DNA of 64,000 nt, from NCBI RefSeq assembly GCF_002198715.1, contig NZ_MWLK01000022.1, forward strand, positions 162,045 through 226,044, given 5' to 3'. Within the stretch, counting starts at the first letter, position 1. Every line of letters starts with the position of its first letter. Source of the DNA: Rhodomicrobium sp. R_RK_3. Lineage in GTDB: Bacteria > Pseudomonadota > Alphaproteobacteria > Rhizobiales > Rhodomicrobiaceae. The translations under genes were made by a program, and so were the position numbers. Below, piece by piece: positions 47,504 to 61,208 of the stretch. Under the pieces are notes generated by a model, which saw nothing but the letters and a program-made list of their open reading frames with translations, did not search any database and was not told the DNA's origin.

Positions 47504-50032
47504 TCAATGCGCGCTGCCGTTCCCATCGCCGTCGCCCTCGCCCGGGGCCTGACTCTCGGAGGGATAATCCCGGACGCTCATTGGCTTGGCAGGCCCGGCC
47601 GGAGGCGGCGCCATCCGCTCCTTGAGCGCCGCTTTCACCCAATCTAGATCGCGAAGATGAATATCCGCCTGCGGGTAGGGGATGGTGACGCCCTTCGCCC
47701 GGAACGCCTTCAGGATGGCGATGCGCAGATCGGTGCGCACCGAGAAGGAGCGGTTGATATTGGCGAGGTAGACATAGAGTACGAAGTCCAGCGAACTGGT
47801 GCCGAAACTCTCGAAGAACACGAAGGGCGCCGGGTTGGACAGCACCTGCGGATGAGCGTCCGCCATCTCCAAAAGAATATCGCGCACCTCTTCCGGGTCG
47901 CTGTCGAAATGCACGCTGACGGCGACCGGCATCCGCCCGGTGTCGTTATGCAGCGTCCAGTTCTTCACCATGTCCGAAATCAGCATCGAATTCGGCACGA
48001 TGACATTGGCGCGGTCGAAGGTCTCGATCTCGGTCGAGCGGACGCTGATGCGGCGCACGATGCCTTCATGGCCACCGACGATGATCCAGTCGCCGACCTT
48101 GATCGGGCGCTCGGCGAGCAGGATCAGGCCGGAGACGAAATTGTTGATCACGCTCTGCAGGCCGAAGCCGACGCCGACCGACAAGGCGCCCGCCACGATG
48201 GCGAGATTGGAGAAATCCAGCCCGGCATAGGAGATGGCGAAGATCGCGGCGAGCGCGACGCCGAGATAGCCGACGCCGGTGCGGATCGAATGGCGCAAGG
48301 CATGATCGATGCCGGCGTGCTCCAGCACATTGGCGTCGAGCCAGGCCTGAAAGATCTTGGCGGCGACATAGCCGAGGAAGAACAGCGTCAGCGCGGCAAG
48401 GATCGCGGCGATCGAGACGCGCATGCCGCCGATGTCGAAGCCGAACAGAGCCTGCCGCAACCAGGCGCCGATATCGTGCCAGTCAAAACCCCAGAGCAGG
48501 AGGATGAACGGCGCGGCGGCGATGATGATGGCGGCCTTCAGGATCAAGGTCGGGGGCAGAGCGATGCGCTCGCGGCGCTTCTCGTCGAGGCCGAGATTGG
48601 CCTTCATCCAGGCGCCGGGAACGGTTGCGTCGTCGGCGATGCTCTCGCTGAGGGCGCTCACCCAGACGATCAGCAGATAGGCGATGATGACGACGGTGCT
48701 GGTGACGACGAGCTGTCCGGCGATGAAGCGGGCGAGCGAGACATAGCCGATCAGCGCCGCGCCGAGGATGGCGAGCGCCACCAGCCACAGCACCAGCCGG
48801 ACGATGGCCGGTCCGATCGGGCGCGGCGGGCTGCCGGGCTCGGCGGCCGGCTCCTTGATGAGCAGGATCGAGACGATCAGCCCGGCGAACAGCATCGAGG
48901 AAATGAAGCTCTGCCCGACACTGACCGAGAACGGCATGCCCGCCGTCTGGGCCAGCGTGCTGATGAAGAAATCGAGGCCGAAGGCTGCCGCGAGCACCAT
49001 CACCCGGAAATACAGCTTGCGCGCCGGGGCGTCGGAGAGTTTCAGCAGCCGCCATCGCGGGCGGCTGATGGCCAGCGTGGTCTTGGTCACCGCCTGCACG
49101 CTGACGATGATGACGATGCCGGCGATGGCGGCTTCGACGAGCTGCTTGCCGGTGCCGGCGAGCAGGCCGGTCTCATCGAGGCATATATAAAGAAAGGTGC
49201 AGGCGATCGCCGTCGGCAGTGAGCGCAGCAGCGTGACCCGTCCCGCCGACGCCGCGCGCCGCCATGCGGAGGGCGCGGTCTCGGGCTCGCTCCAGTCGCG
49301 GTAGCGCTGGACGCCGCGCCAGGCGGCAAGGCTGAGCACGGCCCACAGCGTGAAGGCGGCGGCAATCAGCGTCACGAACAGCGCGCGGTCGGGCAGGACC
49401 TGCCACCAGACCGTGACCATCTGCCGGACGCGTGCGAGCGCGGCCGGCGCGTCGGCGGCGATCTCGCGCCAGAGCGTCGGCGAGAGCGGGCTGCGGCCGC
49501 GCTCCAGAACGCGGTGCCCGAACAGGTCGCGCCGGATGTCGCGGGCGCGATCCGCGAGCGTTTCGGCACGCAGCAGCGCTTCCCTGGCCGCCTTCAGCGC
49601 GCCGGTCAGATCGCCGAGCGTGCGCCGCAATTCCGCGCGTTGCTCGGCGACGGCCTGCGGCTCGGGCGGCTCGGCCCCGGCGGGCGCGGCACCGAGACTG
49701 GCCAGCCGTGCCTCGATGAGCGGGACTTGCGGGGCATGTTCGGCGACATAGGCGTCGATACGCCCGCGCAGCGCGGTCAGCTCCTGGCGGATGTCGTCGA
49801 GCGCGGTTTGCTCGATGGTGGGGCCGCTGAGCCGCGCCGAAATGGCGGTCAGCGCCGCGTCCCAGAGCGCGATCGGTTCGGAAATGCTGGTTGGCGGCTG
49901 CGTCGGGGCCGCGATGCCGGCTTGCCCGCCGGGCTGCGCCGCCGGTTGCGCGATGGCGGGCGATGCAACCAGCAGTCCGGCAAGCGCGGCGAGGATGGAC
50001 GCGTAACGCCGCACCGCGCGGGCGCCGGTCAT
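47504..50032 (-). CDS. Large MscS-family mechanosensitive channel (DUF3772 type)
   Basis: An 842-residue channel with a signal peptide (LAALAGLLVASPAIAQP). A periplasmic helical domain lies at about 45-175 with a QELTALRGRIDAYVAEHAPQV segment, as in DUF3772 proteins. Several helices follow, then the MscS core: IVAGALSVGVGFGLQSVINN pore helix, NFVSGLILLAERPIKVGDWI and EIETFDRANVIVPNS beta-domain. The cytoplasmic vestibule is complete. Such long members resemble MscK/YbiO. It releases solutes on hypo-osmotic shock. Confidence 0.93.
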   Translation of the reverse strand: MTGARAVRRYASILAALAGLLVASPAIAQPAAQPGGQAGIAAPTQPPTSISEPIALWDAALTAISARLSGPTIEQTALDDIRQELTALRGRIDAYVAEHAPQVPLIEARLASLGAAPAGAEPPEPQAVAEQRAELRRTLGDLTGALKAAREALLRAETLADRARDIRRDLFGHRVLERGRSPLSPTLWREIAADAPAALARVRQMVTVWWQVLPDRALFVTLIAAAFTLWAVLSLAAWRGVQRYRDWSEPETAPSAWRRAASAGRVTLLRSLPTAIACTFLYICLDETGLLAGTGKQLVEAAIAGIVIIVSVQAVTKTTLAISRPRWRLLKLSDAPARKLYFRVMVLAAAFGLDFFISTLAQTAGMPFSVSVGQSFISSMLFAGLIVSILLIKEPAAEPGSPPRPIGPAIVRLVLWLVALAILGAALIGYVSLARFIAGQLVVTSTVVIIAYLLIVWVSALSESIADDATVPGAWMKANLGLDEKRRERIALPPTLILKAAIIIAAAPFILLLWGFDWHDIGAWLRQALFGFDIGGMRVSIAAILAALTLFFLGYVAAKIFQAWLDANVLEHAGIDHALRHSIRTGVGYLGVALAAIFAISYAGLDFSNLAIVAGALSVGVGFGLQSVINNFVSGLILLAERPIKVGDWIIVGGHEGIVRRISVRSTEIETFDRANVIVPNSMLISDMVKNWTLHNDTGRMPVAVSVHFDSDPEEVRDILLEMADAHPQVLSNPAPFVFFESFGTSSLDFVLYVYLANINRSFSVRTDLRIAILKAFRAKGVTIPYPQADIHLRDLDWVKAALKERMAPPPAGPAKPMSVRDYPSESQAPGEGDGDGNGSAH

Positions 50033-50036
50033 GGCG

Positions 50037-50405
50037 TCAATTCGGCTGTTCGCGCTGCATGATGATGGGAGCCTCGTCGGCCGGCGGGCCGAACGGGCGA
50101 TGGCTGGCCATGCCGTCGGTGCTGAGGCCGTTCGGCACGCGCACCGTCACCGGGATGCCGGTCTCGATCACCATATCGACCGGGCCGCCGATCATGATGA
50201 GGTGCTCGACATTGTCGCGCCGGATCAGCATCAGCCGCCGGCGGCCGTCGACCGCCGAAGTCTCGATCACGCCGAGCCGCCGGATCTTGGGCTGGAAGAA
50301 TTTGATCTCGCCGAAGCCCGCCCCCTGCTGCGAGATCCAGAAGGCAAGTCCGCCCAGCGCCACGAAAAGCGCAAAGATAATGATGATGGTGACGCTGTCG
50401 AACAT
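50037..50405 (-). CDS. FliO-like membrane protein
   Basis: A 122-residue protein with one N-terminal helix (SVTIIIIFALFVALGGLAFWI) followed by a beta-rich domain: RRLGVIETSAVDGRRRLMLIRRDNVEHLIMIGGPVDMVIE. That domain matches the core of flagellar biosynthesis protein FliO. Because no flagellar gene is nearby, it is more likely an orphan of unknown role, as in other Hyphomicrobiales. The start at ATG 50405 follows GGGAAAGG. It ends 4 bp before the MscS start. Confidence 0.75.
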   Translation of the reverse strand: MFDSVTIIIIFALFVALGGLAFWISQQGAGFGEIKFFQPKIRRLGVIETSAVDGRRRLMLIRRDNVEHLIMIGGPVDMVIETGIPVTVRVPNGLSTDGMASHRPFGPPADEAPIIMQREQPN

Positions 50406-50678
50406 GCGATCGCCTTTCCCAACACGCTCGCCGCTCCGCCGGACGGCCGGCGTGAGGTCGCCTCGCGCTCCCCTTGGCGGACCCCGCCCCAATTTTTGGG
50501 TGCCCACCCTGCTTTTGCCGGTATAGCCTCTCTTGGGTGTATTTTTAACTGCTAAGTTCGATCCATAGCCGCGCGGATTGTCTAATTTTTGCAAAGAGGC
50601 GGATCGGCCACCGCCGGCGCCTGTTCATTTCGCCGGGAGAACGGATAGCAAACACGAAGAATCGGATAGAGTGCCGCC

Positions 50679-53201
50679 ATGATTCAGGGCCGAAGCAACC
50701 CGCAAAGCACCGCGCAATTTCTCAGCCGCGATCCGCAGGACCGGACCCCGATCCGCCGTCTGGTCGGCTTTGTCGCCGCGATGCTGGGCGCCGTGGTGCT
50801 GGCGATCGCCCTGCGCGACCAGGCCGCCGCCCTAGTAATGGGCGTCTTCGCGCTGCTGGCGGCGGTCGGCGTCGCGGCGCTGTTCTCGGCGGCGGCGGGT
50901 TTCCTGCATTTCGGCCTGAAGGCGCAAGGGACCGCGCCGGACCTGTCGCGGATCTATGCGGAATATGCCAGCCAGGGCGTCGCGGTAACGAATAAGGACG
51001 GCTCGACGCTTTACGCCAATTCGGCCTATCGCCAGCTCACCGGCGCGACGGATCAGGCGCCGTTCAGCGTCGAATCCGCGCTCGTCCGGCATTTCGGCGG
51101 CTCAGAGCCGCTGTTCCGGCTGATCCGCGCCGCCCGCCGGGGGGAACCGGCGCATGAGGAATTCCAGGCGCTCGGCTCGCTCGGCGCCGGGCGGTGGCTG
51201 CGAGCCTCGGTGCGGCAGGTCGCGCCGCCCAAGGAGCTCGGCTCCAGCGAGCCGCTTTCGCTGTGGGAAATCGCCGATGTCAGCGCTCGCCGCCAGCAGG
51301 ACGGCCTGGTCGCCGATCATCTGCGCCGCTTCCGCAAGCTGCTCGACGAGGCGCCGGTCGGCATTTTCCTCGCCGGTCCCGATGGCGGCGTCTCCTTTGC
51401 CAATGCCACGCTCCGGAGCTGGATCGATCTCGGCGACCCCGAAACCGGCGCGCGGCTGGACCTCGCCTCGATCTTCCACGACCAGGCCGCCGCCATGCTC
51501 AGCCCCGGCCCCACCGGTGACGAGCCGCTGGATGCCTCCTTCGACATCGTCAAGCGCGACGGCACCGCCATGCCGGTCTCGGTGCGGCTGACCCGGCATA
51601 AGTTGGAGAATGACGAGGAGGAGACCGAGATCTTCGGCGCGGTGCTGGAGCGTCAGGCCGATGCCGATCACGCCGCGCTGCACAATGACACGCAAAGGCT
51701 GCTCTCGCTGCTGAGGCCCGCCCCCGTCCCCATCGCCGCCATCGCCAAGGACGGCACCATCACCAGCGCCAATGCCGCCTTCGCGCGGTTTTTCGGCGCC
51801 GCCAAGAGTCTTGAGAATTCGAGCCTGTTCAGCCTCGCAGACCCGGCGGCCGGCGAACGCCTGCAGCAGGCGCTCGACAAGGCCGCGGCCCGCAAGGTGT
51901 CGATCCCGCCGGTCGATATTTCCGCGATCGAGAGCAAGCGCACCGGCCGGCTGTTCTTCAGCCCGATCTCCCGCACCGCCGGCAGCGACGGCGCCGCGCT
52001 GGTCTTCGGCATCGACACCTCGGAACAGCGCATGCTGGAGGAGCAGATCGCCCAAAGCCAGAAAATGCAGGCCATCGGCCAGCTCGCGGGCGGCATCGCG
52101 CATGATTTCAACAACGTCCTGACCGCCATCATCGGCTTCTCGGACCTGCTGCTGGCCAATCACCGGCCGTCCGACCCCTCCTTCGCCGATCTTATGAACA
52201 TCAAGAACAACGCCAACCGCGCGGCGGGCCTCGTCCGCCACCTGCTGGCCTTCTCGCGCAAGCAGACCTTGCGCCCGCAAGTGATGTCGCTGACCGACGC
52301 GATGGAGGACCTGATGGTCCTGCTCGGCCAGCTTCTGGGCGAGAAGGTCGCCGCGAAGGTGGTGCATGGCCGCGATCTCTGGCTCATCAAGGTCGATCCG
52401 ACCCAGTTCCAGCAGGTCATCATCAACCTCGCCGTCAACGCCCGCGACGCCATGACCGCCGGCGGCGAGCTGACCATCCGCACCGCCAACATCTCCGAGC
52501 GCGAATCGGCCAAGCTCGGCGTTGCCGGCATGGAGCCGGGCGAATATGTGCTCTGCGAGGTCAGCGACACCGGCACCGGCATCCCGCCCGAGGTGATGGA
52601 CAAGATTTTCGAGCCGTTCTTCTCGACCAAGGAGGTCGGCAAGGGGACGGGGCTCGGGCTTTCCACGGTCTACGGCATTGTCAAACAGACCGGCGGCTAT
52701 ATATCCGCCGAGAGCGAGGTCGGCAGCGGCACCATCTTCCGCATCTACCTGCCGCGCTGCGAGGACGTCATCGCGCCGGAAGCGGTGGCCGAGAAGCCCG
52801 CCAAGCGCGAGGCCGCCCGCGACCTGACCGGCTCGGCGACCGTGCTGCTGGTCGAGGACGAGGACGCGGTGCGAAGCTTTGCCGCCCGCGCGCTGTCCAC
52901 CAGGGGCTACCGCGTGTTCGAGGCGGCGAGCGGCGTGCAGGCGCTCGACGTCATGAACGAGCATGGCGGCAGCATCGATCTGGTGGTGTCCGACGTCGTC
53001 ATGCCGGAGATGGACGGGCCGACCCTGCTCAAACATCTGCGCAAAGCCAATCCGGCGATCAAGATCATCTTCATCTCCGGCTATGCGGAAGAAGCCTTCC
53101 GCAACAATCTGAACGAGGACGAGCGCTTCACCTTTCTGCCAAAACCCTTCTCCCTGAAGAAGCTGGCGGCGGCCGTGAAGGAGACGCTTGAATCCGATTA
53201 G
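50679..53201 (+). CDS. cckA: Cell-cycle hybrid histidine kinase CckA
   Basis: The central kinase of the alphaproteobacterial CckA-ChpT-CtrA phosphorelay. The 840-residue protein has two N-terminal helices (about 28-46 and 52-74). PAS-like regions follow (about 90-200, 210-325 and 340-450). The dimerisation domain has the phospho-accepting H475 in [22 protein letters not shown]. The ATPase has [21 protein letters not shown] and [15 protein letters not shown], and the receiver domain has D772 in [12 protein letters not shown]. Order and motifs match CckA. Location just upstream of recA is common in this group. Confidence 0.96.
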   Translation: MIQGRSNPQSTAQFLSRDPQDRTPIRRLVGFVAAMLGAVVLAIALRDQAAALVMGVFALLAAVGVAALFSAAAGFLHFGLKAQGTAPDLSRIYAEYASQGVAVTNKDGSTLYANSAYRQLTGATDQAPFSVESALVRHFGGSEPLFRLIRAARRGEPAHEEFQALGSLGAGRWLRASVRQVAPPKELGSSEPLSLWEIADVSARRQQDGLVADHLRRFRKLLDEAPVGIFLAGPDGGVSFANATLRSWIDLGDPETGARLDLASIFHDQAAAMLSPGPTGDEPLDASFDIVKRDGTAMPVSVRLTRHKLENDEEETEIFGAVLERQADADHAALHNDTQRLLSLLRPAPVPIAAIAKDGTITSANAAFARFFGAAKSLENSSLFSLADPAAGERLQQALDKAAARKVSIPPVDISAIESKRTGRLFFSPISRTAGSDGAALVFGIDTSEQRMLEEQIAQSQKMQAIGQLAGGIAHDFNNVLTAIIGFSDLLLANHRPSDPSFADLMNIKNNANRAAGLVRHLLAFSRKQTLRPQVMSLTDAMEDLMVLLGQLLGEKVAAKVVHGRDLWLIKVDPTQFQQVIINLAVNARDAMTAGGELTIRTANISERESAKLGVAGMEPGEYVLCEVSDTGTGIPPEVMDKIFEPFFSTKEVGKGTGLGLSTVYGIVKQTGGYISAESEVGSGTIFRIYLPRCEDVIAPEAVAEKPAKREAARDLTGSATVLLVEDEDAVRSFAARALSTRGYRVFEAASGVQALDVMNEHGGSIDLVVSDVVMPEMDGPTLLKHLRKANPAIKIIFISGYAEEAFRNNLNEDERFTFLPKPFSLKKLAAAVKETLESD

Positions 53202-53305
53202 CTGTATCCGTTGCGTCAAGTCGTAGAAATGCGGAGCTAGTAATCGACCGGGGCCGAGTAAGTATAAATTTCGGTCTTTATCTCCTGCTCGCGCCTTGCG
53301 GGAAG

Positions 53306-53320
53306 GAACAAAGTGTGTAC
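53306..53320 (+). promoter_or_regulatory. Probable LexA (SOS) box upstream of recA
   Basis: GAAC-N7-GTAC (GAACAAAGTGTGTAC), 48 bp before the recA start. The alphaproteobacterial LexA site is GAAC-N7-GAAC (GTTC-N7-GTTC on the other strand), so this differs at one base. Position and spacing fit control of recA. Confidence 0.65.
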
Positions 53321-53367
53321 ACTCGGGGAAGATTGCAATGCGTCCGGCGATATGAAATAACGGAGCC

Positions 53368-54498
<1,131 letters not shown>

Positions 54499-54505
54499 CG
54501 TATTG

Positions 54506-54536
54506 GGCAAAGCCGCGGGCTCCATGCGGCTTTGCC
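54506..54536. terminator. Stem-loop between recA and the convergent gene
   Basis: A perfect 11-bp inverted repeat (GGCAAAGCCGC / GCGGCTTTGCC) with a 9-base loop, 7 bp after the recA stop. No long T-run follows, so it may act as a weak bidirectional terminator. Confidence 0.6.
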
Positions 54537-54545
54537 ACCGTCGCT

Positions 54546-55223
54546 TTATTGAGTGAACACGACCTTCAGATATTTCAAAACAAAATCTAAGTCTTTCTGC
54601 AGCAACTTTACGACCTTTTCGTCCATGAAGGGCGAGGTGTTGATCAATTCACGTGTCTTGAAGACATGGACCTTTTGCCAGGGCTTGCCTTTTTTCGATA
54701 ATCTTTCGAGAGCCCACAGGTCGACTTCCTTGCCGTGTCTCAGCCGGTTGTCCTGGAATTGCCGGGCTTTGACATTGTCCCGGAAGGTGGTCTGGCCGAG
54801 ACCCTCGAAGAGCTGCGACCTTATCCTGACGCAGCGCAGTTCGACATCGGTCGGCAAATAGATCACCGACTCATAGCGCCGCCAATCCAGTTTCTCTATG
54901 AATTGGAGGGCATTTCTGCGCAGCAACTCGTAGGCAAGGACGGCGAATTCTTTCCCGGACGCCGATTCTTTCTGGGATATGTAATAAAATCCGATTAATG
55001 AAAGTTCGACTTCGCGCGCTATTTTGTAGATTTCCAAATAATCATTGCCGAATTTTTTGTATGCTCTGACATTCGTCTCCACCACGCCCTGGCGCTTCGA
55101 GAGCCGAAACCGCCCATACATGGTCAGAGCTGTGCCGGCGATGCCTCCGCAAAATGAAATGAGGACGAGAAAAAACATTGCCAACGGATCGTTCAAGGCG
55201 TCCGTAATGACTTTGATCGGCAT
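54546..55223 (-). CDS. Single-pass membrane protein, unknown, low GC
   Basis: A 225-residue protein with one N-terminal helix (LAMFFLVLISFCGGIAGTALTMYG, about 13-37), then a mostly helical, charged cytoplasmic domain without recognisable motifs (RLSKRQGVVETNVRAYKKFG, ELLRRNALQFIEKLDWRRYE). The G+C content is visibly below that of its neighbours. It follows the RAM-domain gene with a 3-bp gap, so both are one transcript. The pair sits between recA and alaS, which are usually adjacent, so recent acquisition is likely. Its function is unknown. Confidence 0.75.
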   Translation of the reverse strand: MPIKVITDALNDPLAMFFLVLISFCGGIAGTALTMYGRFRLSKRQGVVETNVRAYKKFGNDYLEIYKIAREVELSLIGFYYISQKESASGKEFAVLAYELLRRNALQFIEKLDWRRYESVIYLPTDVELRCVRIRSQLFEGLGQTTFRDNVKARQFQDNRLRHGKEVDLWALERLSKKGKPWQKVHVFKTRELINTSPFMDEKVVKLLQKDLDFVLKYLKVVFTQ

Positions 55224-55226
55224 TTA

Positions 55227-55532
55227 TCAAATCTTTTCTTCGGTTCCGTGATCGATTTTCTTGTTGATGCCGATTTTCGCTTTCGGATCGATGATGAATG
55301 TCTGCGTCTGCGACACCTCATCGAGGCCCTGGATGTAATCGATGACGAGGTCGTGCAATTGCGCGATGGACTGGATTCTGACATTGGCGATGATGTCGGC
55401 GCCGCCGAAGACGAGGCTCATATCTTCAATATACCGGCTGGCGCGCGGATCGTTCTTAATCTTCTTCATGACGCCGGGAATATCTTTCAACACATTGATC
55501 AATACAACCGCTTCAATAGTTGTTTGACTCAT
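55227..55532 (-). CDS. Stand-alone Lrp/AsnC ligand-binding (RAM) domain protein
   Basis: A 101-residue protein with the ferredoxin-like alpha-beta fold of the Lrp/AsnC effector domain and no helix-turn-helix. The N-terminal strand is TTIEAVVLINVLKDIPG. The characteristic middle is SLVFGGADIIANVRIQSIAQLHDLVIDYI, followed by QGLDEVSQTQTFIID. The C-terminal 20 residues are charged. Stand-alone RAM proteins can bind amino acids or pair with other proteins. It is the first gene of a low-GC pair with the membrane protein. Confidence 0.8.
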   Translation of the reverse strand: MSQTTIEAVVLINVLKDIPGVMKKIKNDPRASRYIEDMSLVFGGADIIANVRIQSIAQLHDLVIDYIQGLDEVSQTQTFIIDPKAKIGINKKIDHGTEEKI

Positions 55533-55896
55533 CGCAACTCCCTTCTAGCGACTTAATTATTAATTAAAATTTTATCGATCTTTTTCCCATTGTCAAAATC
55601 TATGATGCCCTCACAATCACCCCGCGCCGCACCGCCGGACCGGGAAAAAACCGGCCGATTTCGTGGCCAGAATGTTCGCATCGGCACCGCACGGAGCGCG
55701 CGCGATGCGGGCGGGACTTGCGGTTGCAATGGGAACTTGCTAGTTCGGCTGTTCACGGGGCAAATGGTCACTTGCTCGGTCGCGATCCCGCGCCTAAATA
55801 TCGGACGATCCCTGGTATCAAAGGTCAAGGCATGCGTTTGTCGGATTTGACGGACGTTGTTCCCAACTATGGCCGCTTACCTAGAAACGATGGGCA
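55533..55896. other. Intergenic region between the inserted pair and alaS; no gene seen
   Basis: The left part (to about 55600) is A/T-rich, with AATTAAAATTTTATCGATC, and probably carries the promoter of the minus-strand pair. The rest returns to high GC and should hold the alaS promoter. No credible open frame was found. Confidence 0.5.
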
Positions 55897-58572
<2,676 letters not shown>

Positions 58573-58623
58573 CCCGGCCCCTGCCGCTGCGGGCGCTCCC
58601 GCTGGCTTGCGTCTCACACGCGT

Positions 58624-58654
58624 CGCCCCGGCCGTAAGAGCCGGGGCCCACTCG
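58624..58654. repeat. Partial copy of the dispersed repeat core
   Basis: It carries CGCCCCGGCCGTAAGAGCCG and continues to CCCACTCG, as at 28213 and 36584, with one base changed. Only the first hairpin is present. It lies downstream of alaS. Confidence 0.75.
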
Positions 58655-58838
58655 CTGCGCCACTTGCCAAGGCGGATGTCCGATCCTTTCGGGCTGCCGC
58701 CGCAGTTTGTCCGCGCGGTTCCTGCCATTGCCGGGAATGCGGGAAGCCCAACGCCAGAGTTGTCCCTTTACTGATCCCCTCTTTCCGGGGATGACAATTG
58801 CGAGGGGGCGCCCCGAGCCCGGAGTGGGCCACCGCCAG

Positions 58839-59816
58839 TCACTGCTTCACCAGCGGTCCGATGGTCTCGATGCGGTTGGTCCAGATACCGGCGGTGAAGG
58901 GGCGGGGCAGCTTGGCGAGCGTTTCGGCGTCGTCGACGCCCGAGGCCGATTCATCGCCGCCGCCATAGGGGCCGGTCACGAAGACCCGCGTGCCCGCCGC
59001 CTGCATCCGCGCGCTGAGGCGGTTCGGATAGCCCCAGACCCAGGGGGCGATATTGACCGGCAGCAGCAGCAGCGTATTCCGGCACGCCTCCGGCACGCTT
59101 CCAGTCCAGCCGACGCCGAAATAGCGCGGCAGGCAGCGCTTGAGGCTCGCCTTCGACATGGTCACCAGATCGGGGAGCCGCGCCTTCAGCGTCTCGATCG
59201 GCCGCTCGCCGCCATAGGCCATCAGCAGCGCGCGGCGCTCCGGCGGCAATTGCGCCAGCCGGTCGGCCAGCAGCTCGCCCTCGGCCGGATCGTTGCTCTT
59301 GATGTTGATCAGCAGCAGCTTGTCCGGAAAGCGCTCCAGCACCTCGTCCAGCGTCGGCATCAGACCGACGCCCTTGCCGCGGAACGGATAGGTCTTGCCG
59401 CCATCGGCGGTGTAGCCATAGCCGATGTCGAGCGCCTTCAGCTCGGCCAGCGTGTGCTCGCGCGTCACGCCCTTGCCGTCGGTGCGGCAGTCGAGCGTCC
59501 AGTCGTGCAGCACGGCGAAATGGCCGTCGGTGGTCGGGTGAATGTCGAACTCGACCACGTCGGCGCCGGCGCGGAAGGCGGCCTCCATCGAGGCGAGCGT
59601 GTTTTCCAGGAAGTCATGCGTCGGCGGATAGATGCGCTCCGCGGTGCAGGTCTCGCTGGTCAGGTTCTCGCGGTGATAGGTCTGGTGCACGCCGCGATGG
59701 GCGAGCATCGAAATCCGGTCGCCGGACGCGGTGGCCAGAATGTCTGTGTTGTTGAACCAGACCCCGAAGGCGAAAACAGCGACAATCCCTAAGCCGCCCA
59801 GCAGCTTTCTTCCCAT
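58839..59816 (-). CDS. Glycerophosphodiester phosphodiesterase
   Basis: Hydrolyses deacylated phospholipids to glycerol 3-phosphate and an alcohol. The 325-residue protein has an N-terminal hydrophobic segment (LLGGLGIVAVFAFGVWF). The GDPD fold follows: LAHRGVHQTYHREN, ENTLASMEAAFRAGADVVEFDIHPTTDGHFAVLHD and FPDKLLLINIKSND. The HR...E...D...H catalytic set is intact. It is membrane-anchored or periplasmic. It is monocistronic, upstream of icd on the same strand. Confidence 0.93.
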   Translation of the reverse strand: MGRKLLGGLGIVAVFAFGVWFNNTDILATASGDRISMLAHRGVHQTYHRENLTSETCTAERIYPPTHDFLENTLASMEAAFRAGADVVEFDIHPTTDGHFAVLHDWTLDCRTDGKGVTREHTLAELKALDIGYGYTADGGKTYPFRGKGVGLMPTLDEVLERFPDKLLLINIKSNDPAEGELLADRLAQLPPERRALLMAYGGERPIETLKARLPDLVTMSKASLKRCLPRYFGVGWTGSVPEACRNTLLLLPVNIAPWVWGYPNRLSARMQAAGTRVFVTGPYGGGDESASGVDDAETLAKLPRPFTAGIWTNRIETIGPLVKQ

Positions 59817-59891
59817 GCCAACCCATCCCGTCGAAGAAGCGAGCCCCGCCCGTGCGCGGAGCAGGGCCCGGCTTTTTCGATGCGAGCGTGG

Positions 59892-61106
59892 CTATTGCAT
59901 GGCTTTTTGCAAATTCTCGTCGATCTTGGCGATGAAGCCTTCCGTCGACAGCCAGGCCTGCTTGTCGCCGACCAGCAGCGCCAGGTCCTTGGTCATGAAG
60001 CCGGCTTCGATGGTGGCGACCGTCACCTCCTCCAGCGTATGGGCGAATTTGGCCAGCTCGGCGTTATTGTCGAGCTTGGCGCGATGGGCAAGGCCGCGCG
60101 ACCAGGCAAAGATCGAGGCGGTGGAGTTGGTCGAGGTCTCGCGGCCCTTCTGGTGCTCGCGGTAATGGCGGGTGACGGTGCCGTGCGCCGCCTCGGCCTC
60201 GACCGTCTGGCCGTCGGGGGTGAGCAGCACGCTGGTCATCAGGCCGAGCGAGCCGTAGCCTTGCGCGACGGTGTCGGACTGCACGTCGCCGTCGTAGTTC
60301 TTGCAGGCCCATACGAAGCCGCCCGACCATTTCAGCGCCGAGGCGACCATGTCGTCGATCAGCCGGTGTTCGTAGACGATCTTCTTGGCGGCGAACTGGT
60401 CCTTGAACTCGGCGTCGAACACCTCCTGGAAGATGTCCTTGAAGCGCCCGTCATAGGTCTTCAGGATGGTGTTCTTGGTCGAGAGGTAAAGCGGATAGCC
60501 GCGCTGCAGCGCGAAATTCATGCTGGCTCGCGCGAAGTCGCGGATGGAATCGTCGAGATTGTACATGGCGAGCGCCACGCCCGAGCCGGGGAATTCGAAC
60601 ACCTCGTGCTCGATGCTGTCGCTGCCGTCCTCGGACACCCAGCGGATGGTCATGCGGCCCTTGCCCGGCACTTTGAAGTCGGTGGCGCGGTACTGGTCGC
60701 CATAGGCGTGGCGGCCGATGATGATCGGCTGCGTCCAGCCGGGGACGAGGCGCGGGATGTTGGTGCAGATGATCGGCTCGCGGAAAATCACCCCGCCGAG
60801 GATGTTGCGGATGGTGCCATTGGGAGATTTCCACATTTTTTTCAGGCCGAATTCCTCGACCCGCGCTTCATCCGGCGTGATGGTGGCGCATTTGACGCCG
60901 ACGCCATGTTCCTTGATGGCATGGGCGGCGTCGATGGTGACCTGGTCGTTGGTGGCGTCGCGGTTCTCGATGGAGAGGTCGTAATAGAGCAGGTTGACGT
61001 CCAGATAGGGATGGATGAGCTTGTCCTTGATCAGCTGCCAGATGATCCGGGTCATTTCGTCGCCGTCGAGTTCCACGACGGGGTTCGCCACTTTGATTTT
61101 GCTCAT
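59892..61106 (-). CDS. icd: NADP-dependent isocitrate dehydrogenase
   Basis: Oxidises isocitrate to 2-oxoglutarate in the TCA cycle. The 404-residue sequence matches the homodimeric type close to eukaryotic [78 protein letters not shown] and [15 protein letters not shown]. All substrate-binding arginine and metal-binding aspartate motifs are present. Confidence 0.98.
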   Translation of the reverse strand: MSKIKVANPVVELDGDEMTRIIWQLIKDKLIHPYLDVNLLYYDLSIENRDATNDQVTIDAAHAIKEHGVGVKCATITPDEARVEEFGLKKMWKSPNGTIRNILGGVIFREPIICTNIPRLVPGWTQPIIIGRHAYGDQYRATDFKVPGKGRMTIRWVSEDGSDSIEHEVFEFPGSGVALAMYNLDDSIRDFARASMNFALQRGYPLYLSTKNTILKTYDGRFKDIFQEVFDAEFKDQFAAKKIVYEHRLIDDMVASALKWSGGFVWACKNYDGDVQSDTVAQGYGSLGLMTSVLLTPDGQTVEAEAAHGTVTRHYREHQKGRETSTNSTASIFAWSRGLAHRAKLDNNAELAKFAHTLEEVTVATIEAGFMTKDLALLVGDKQAWLSTEGFIAKIDENLQKAMQ

Positions 61107-61208
61107 ATCGTCCTCAACCTGTTAGGGAACGTGACGCCGATTGCCAGCTGCCGCACCGCACCATAATGGAGGCCAGCCGGTGCGCCAAGTCGACGAAAGG
61201 TGATCCAT

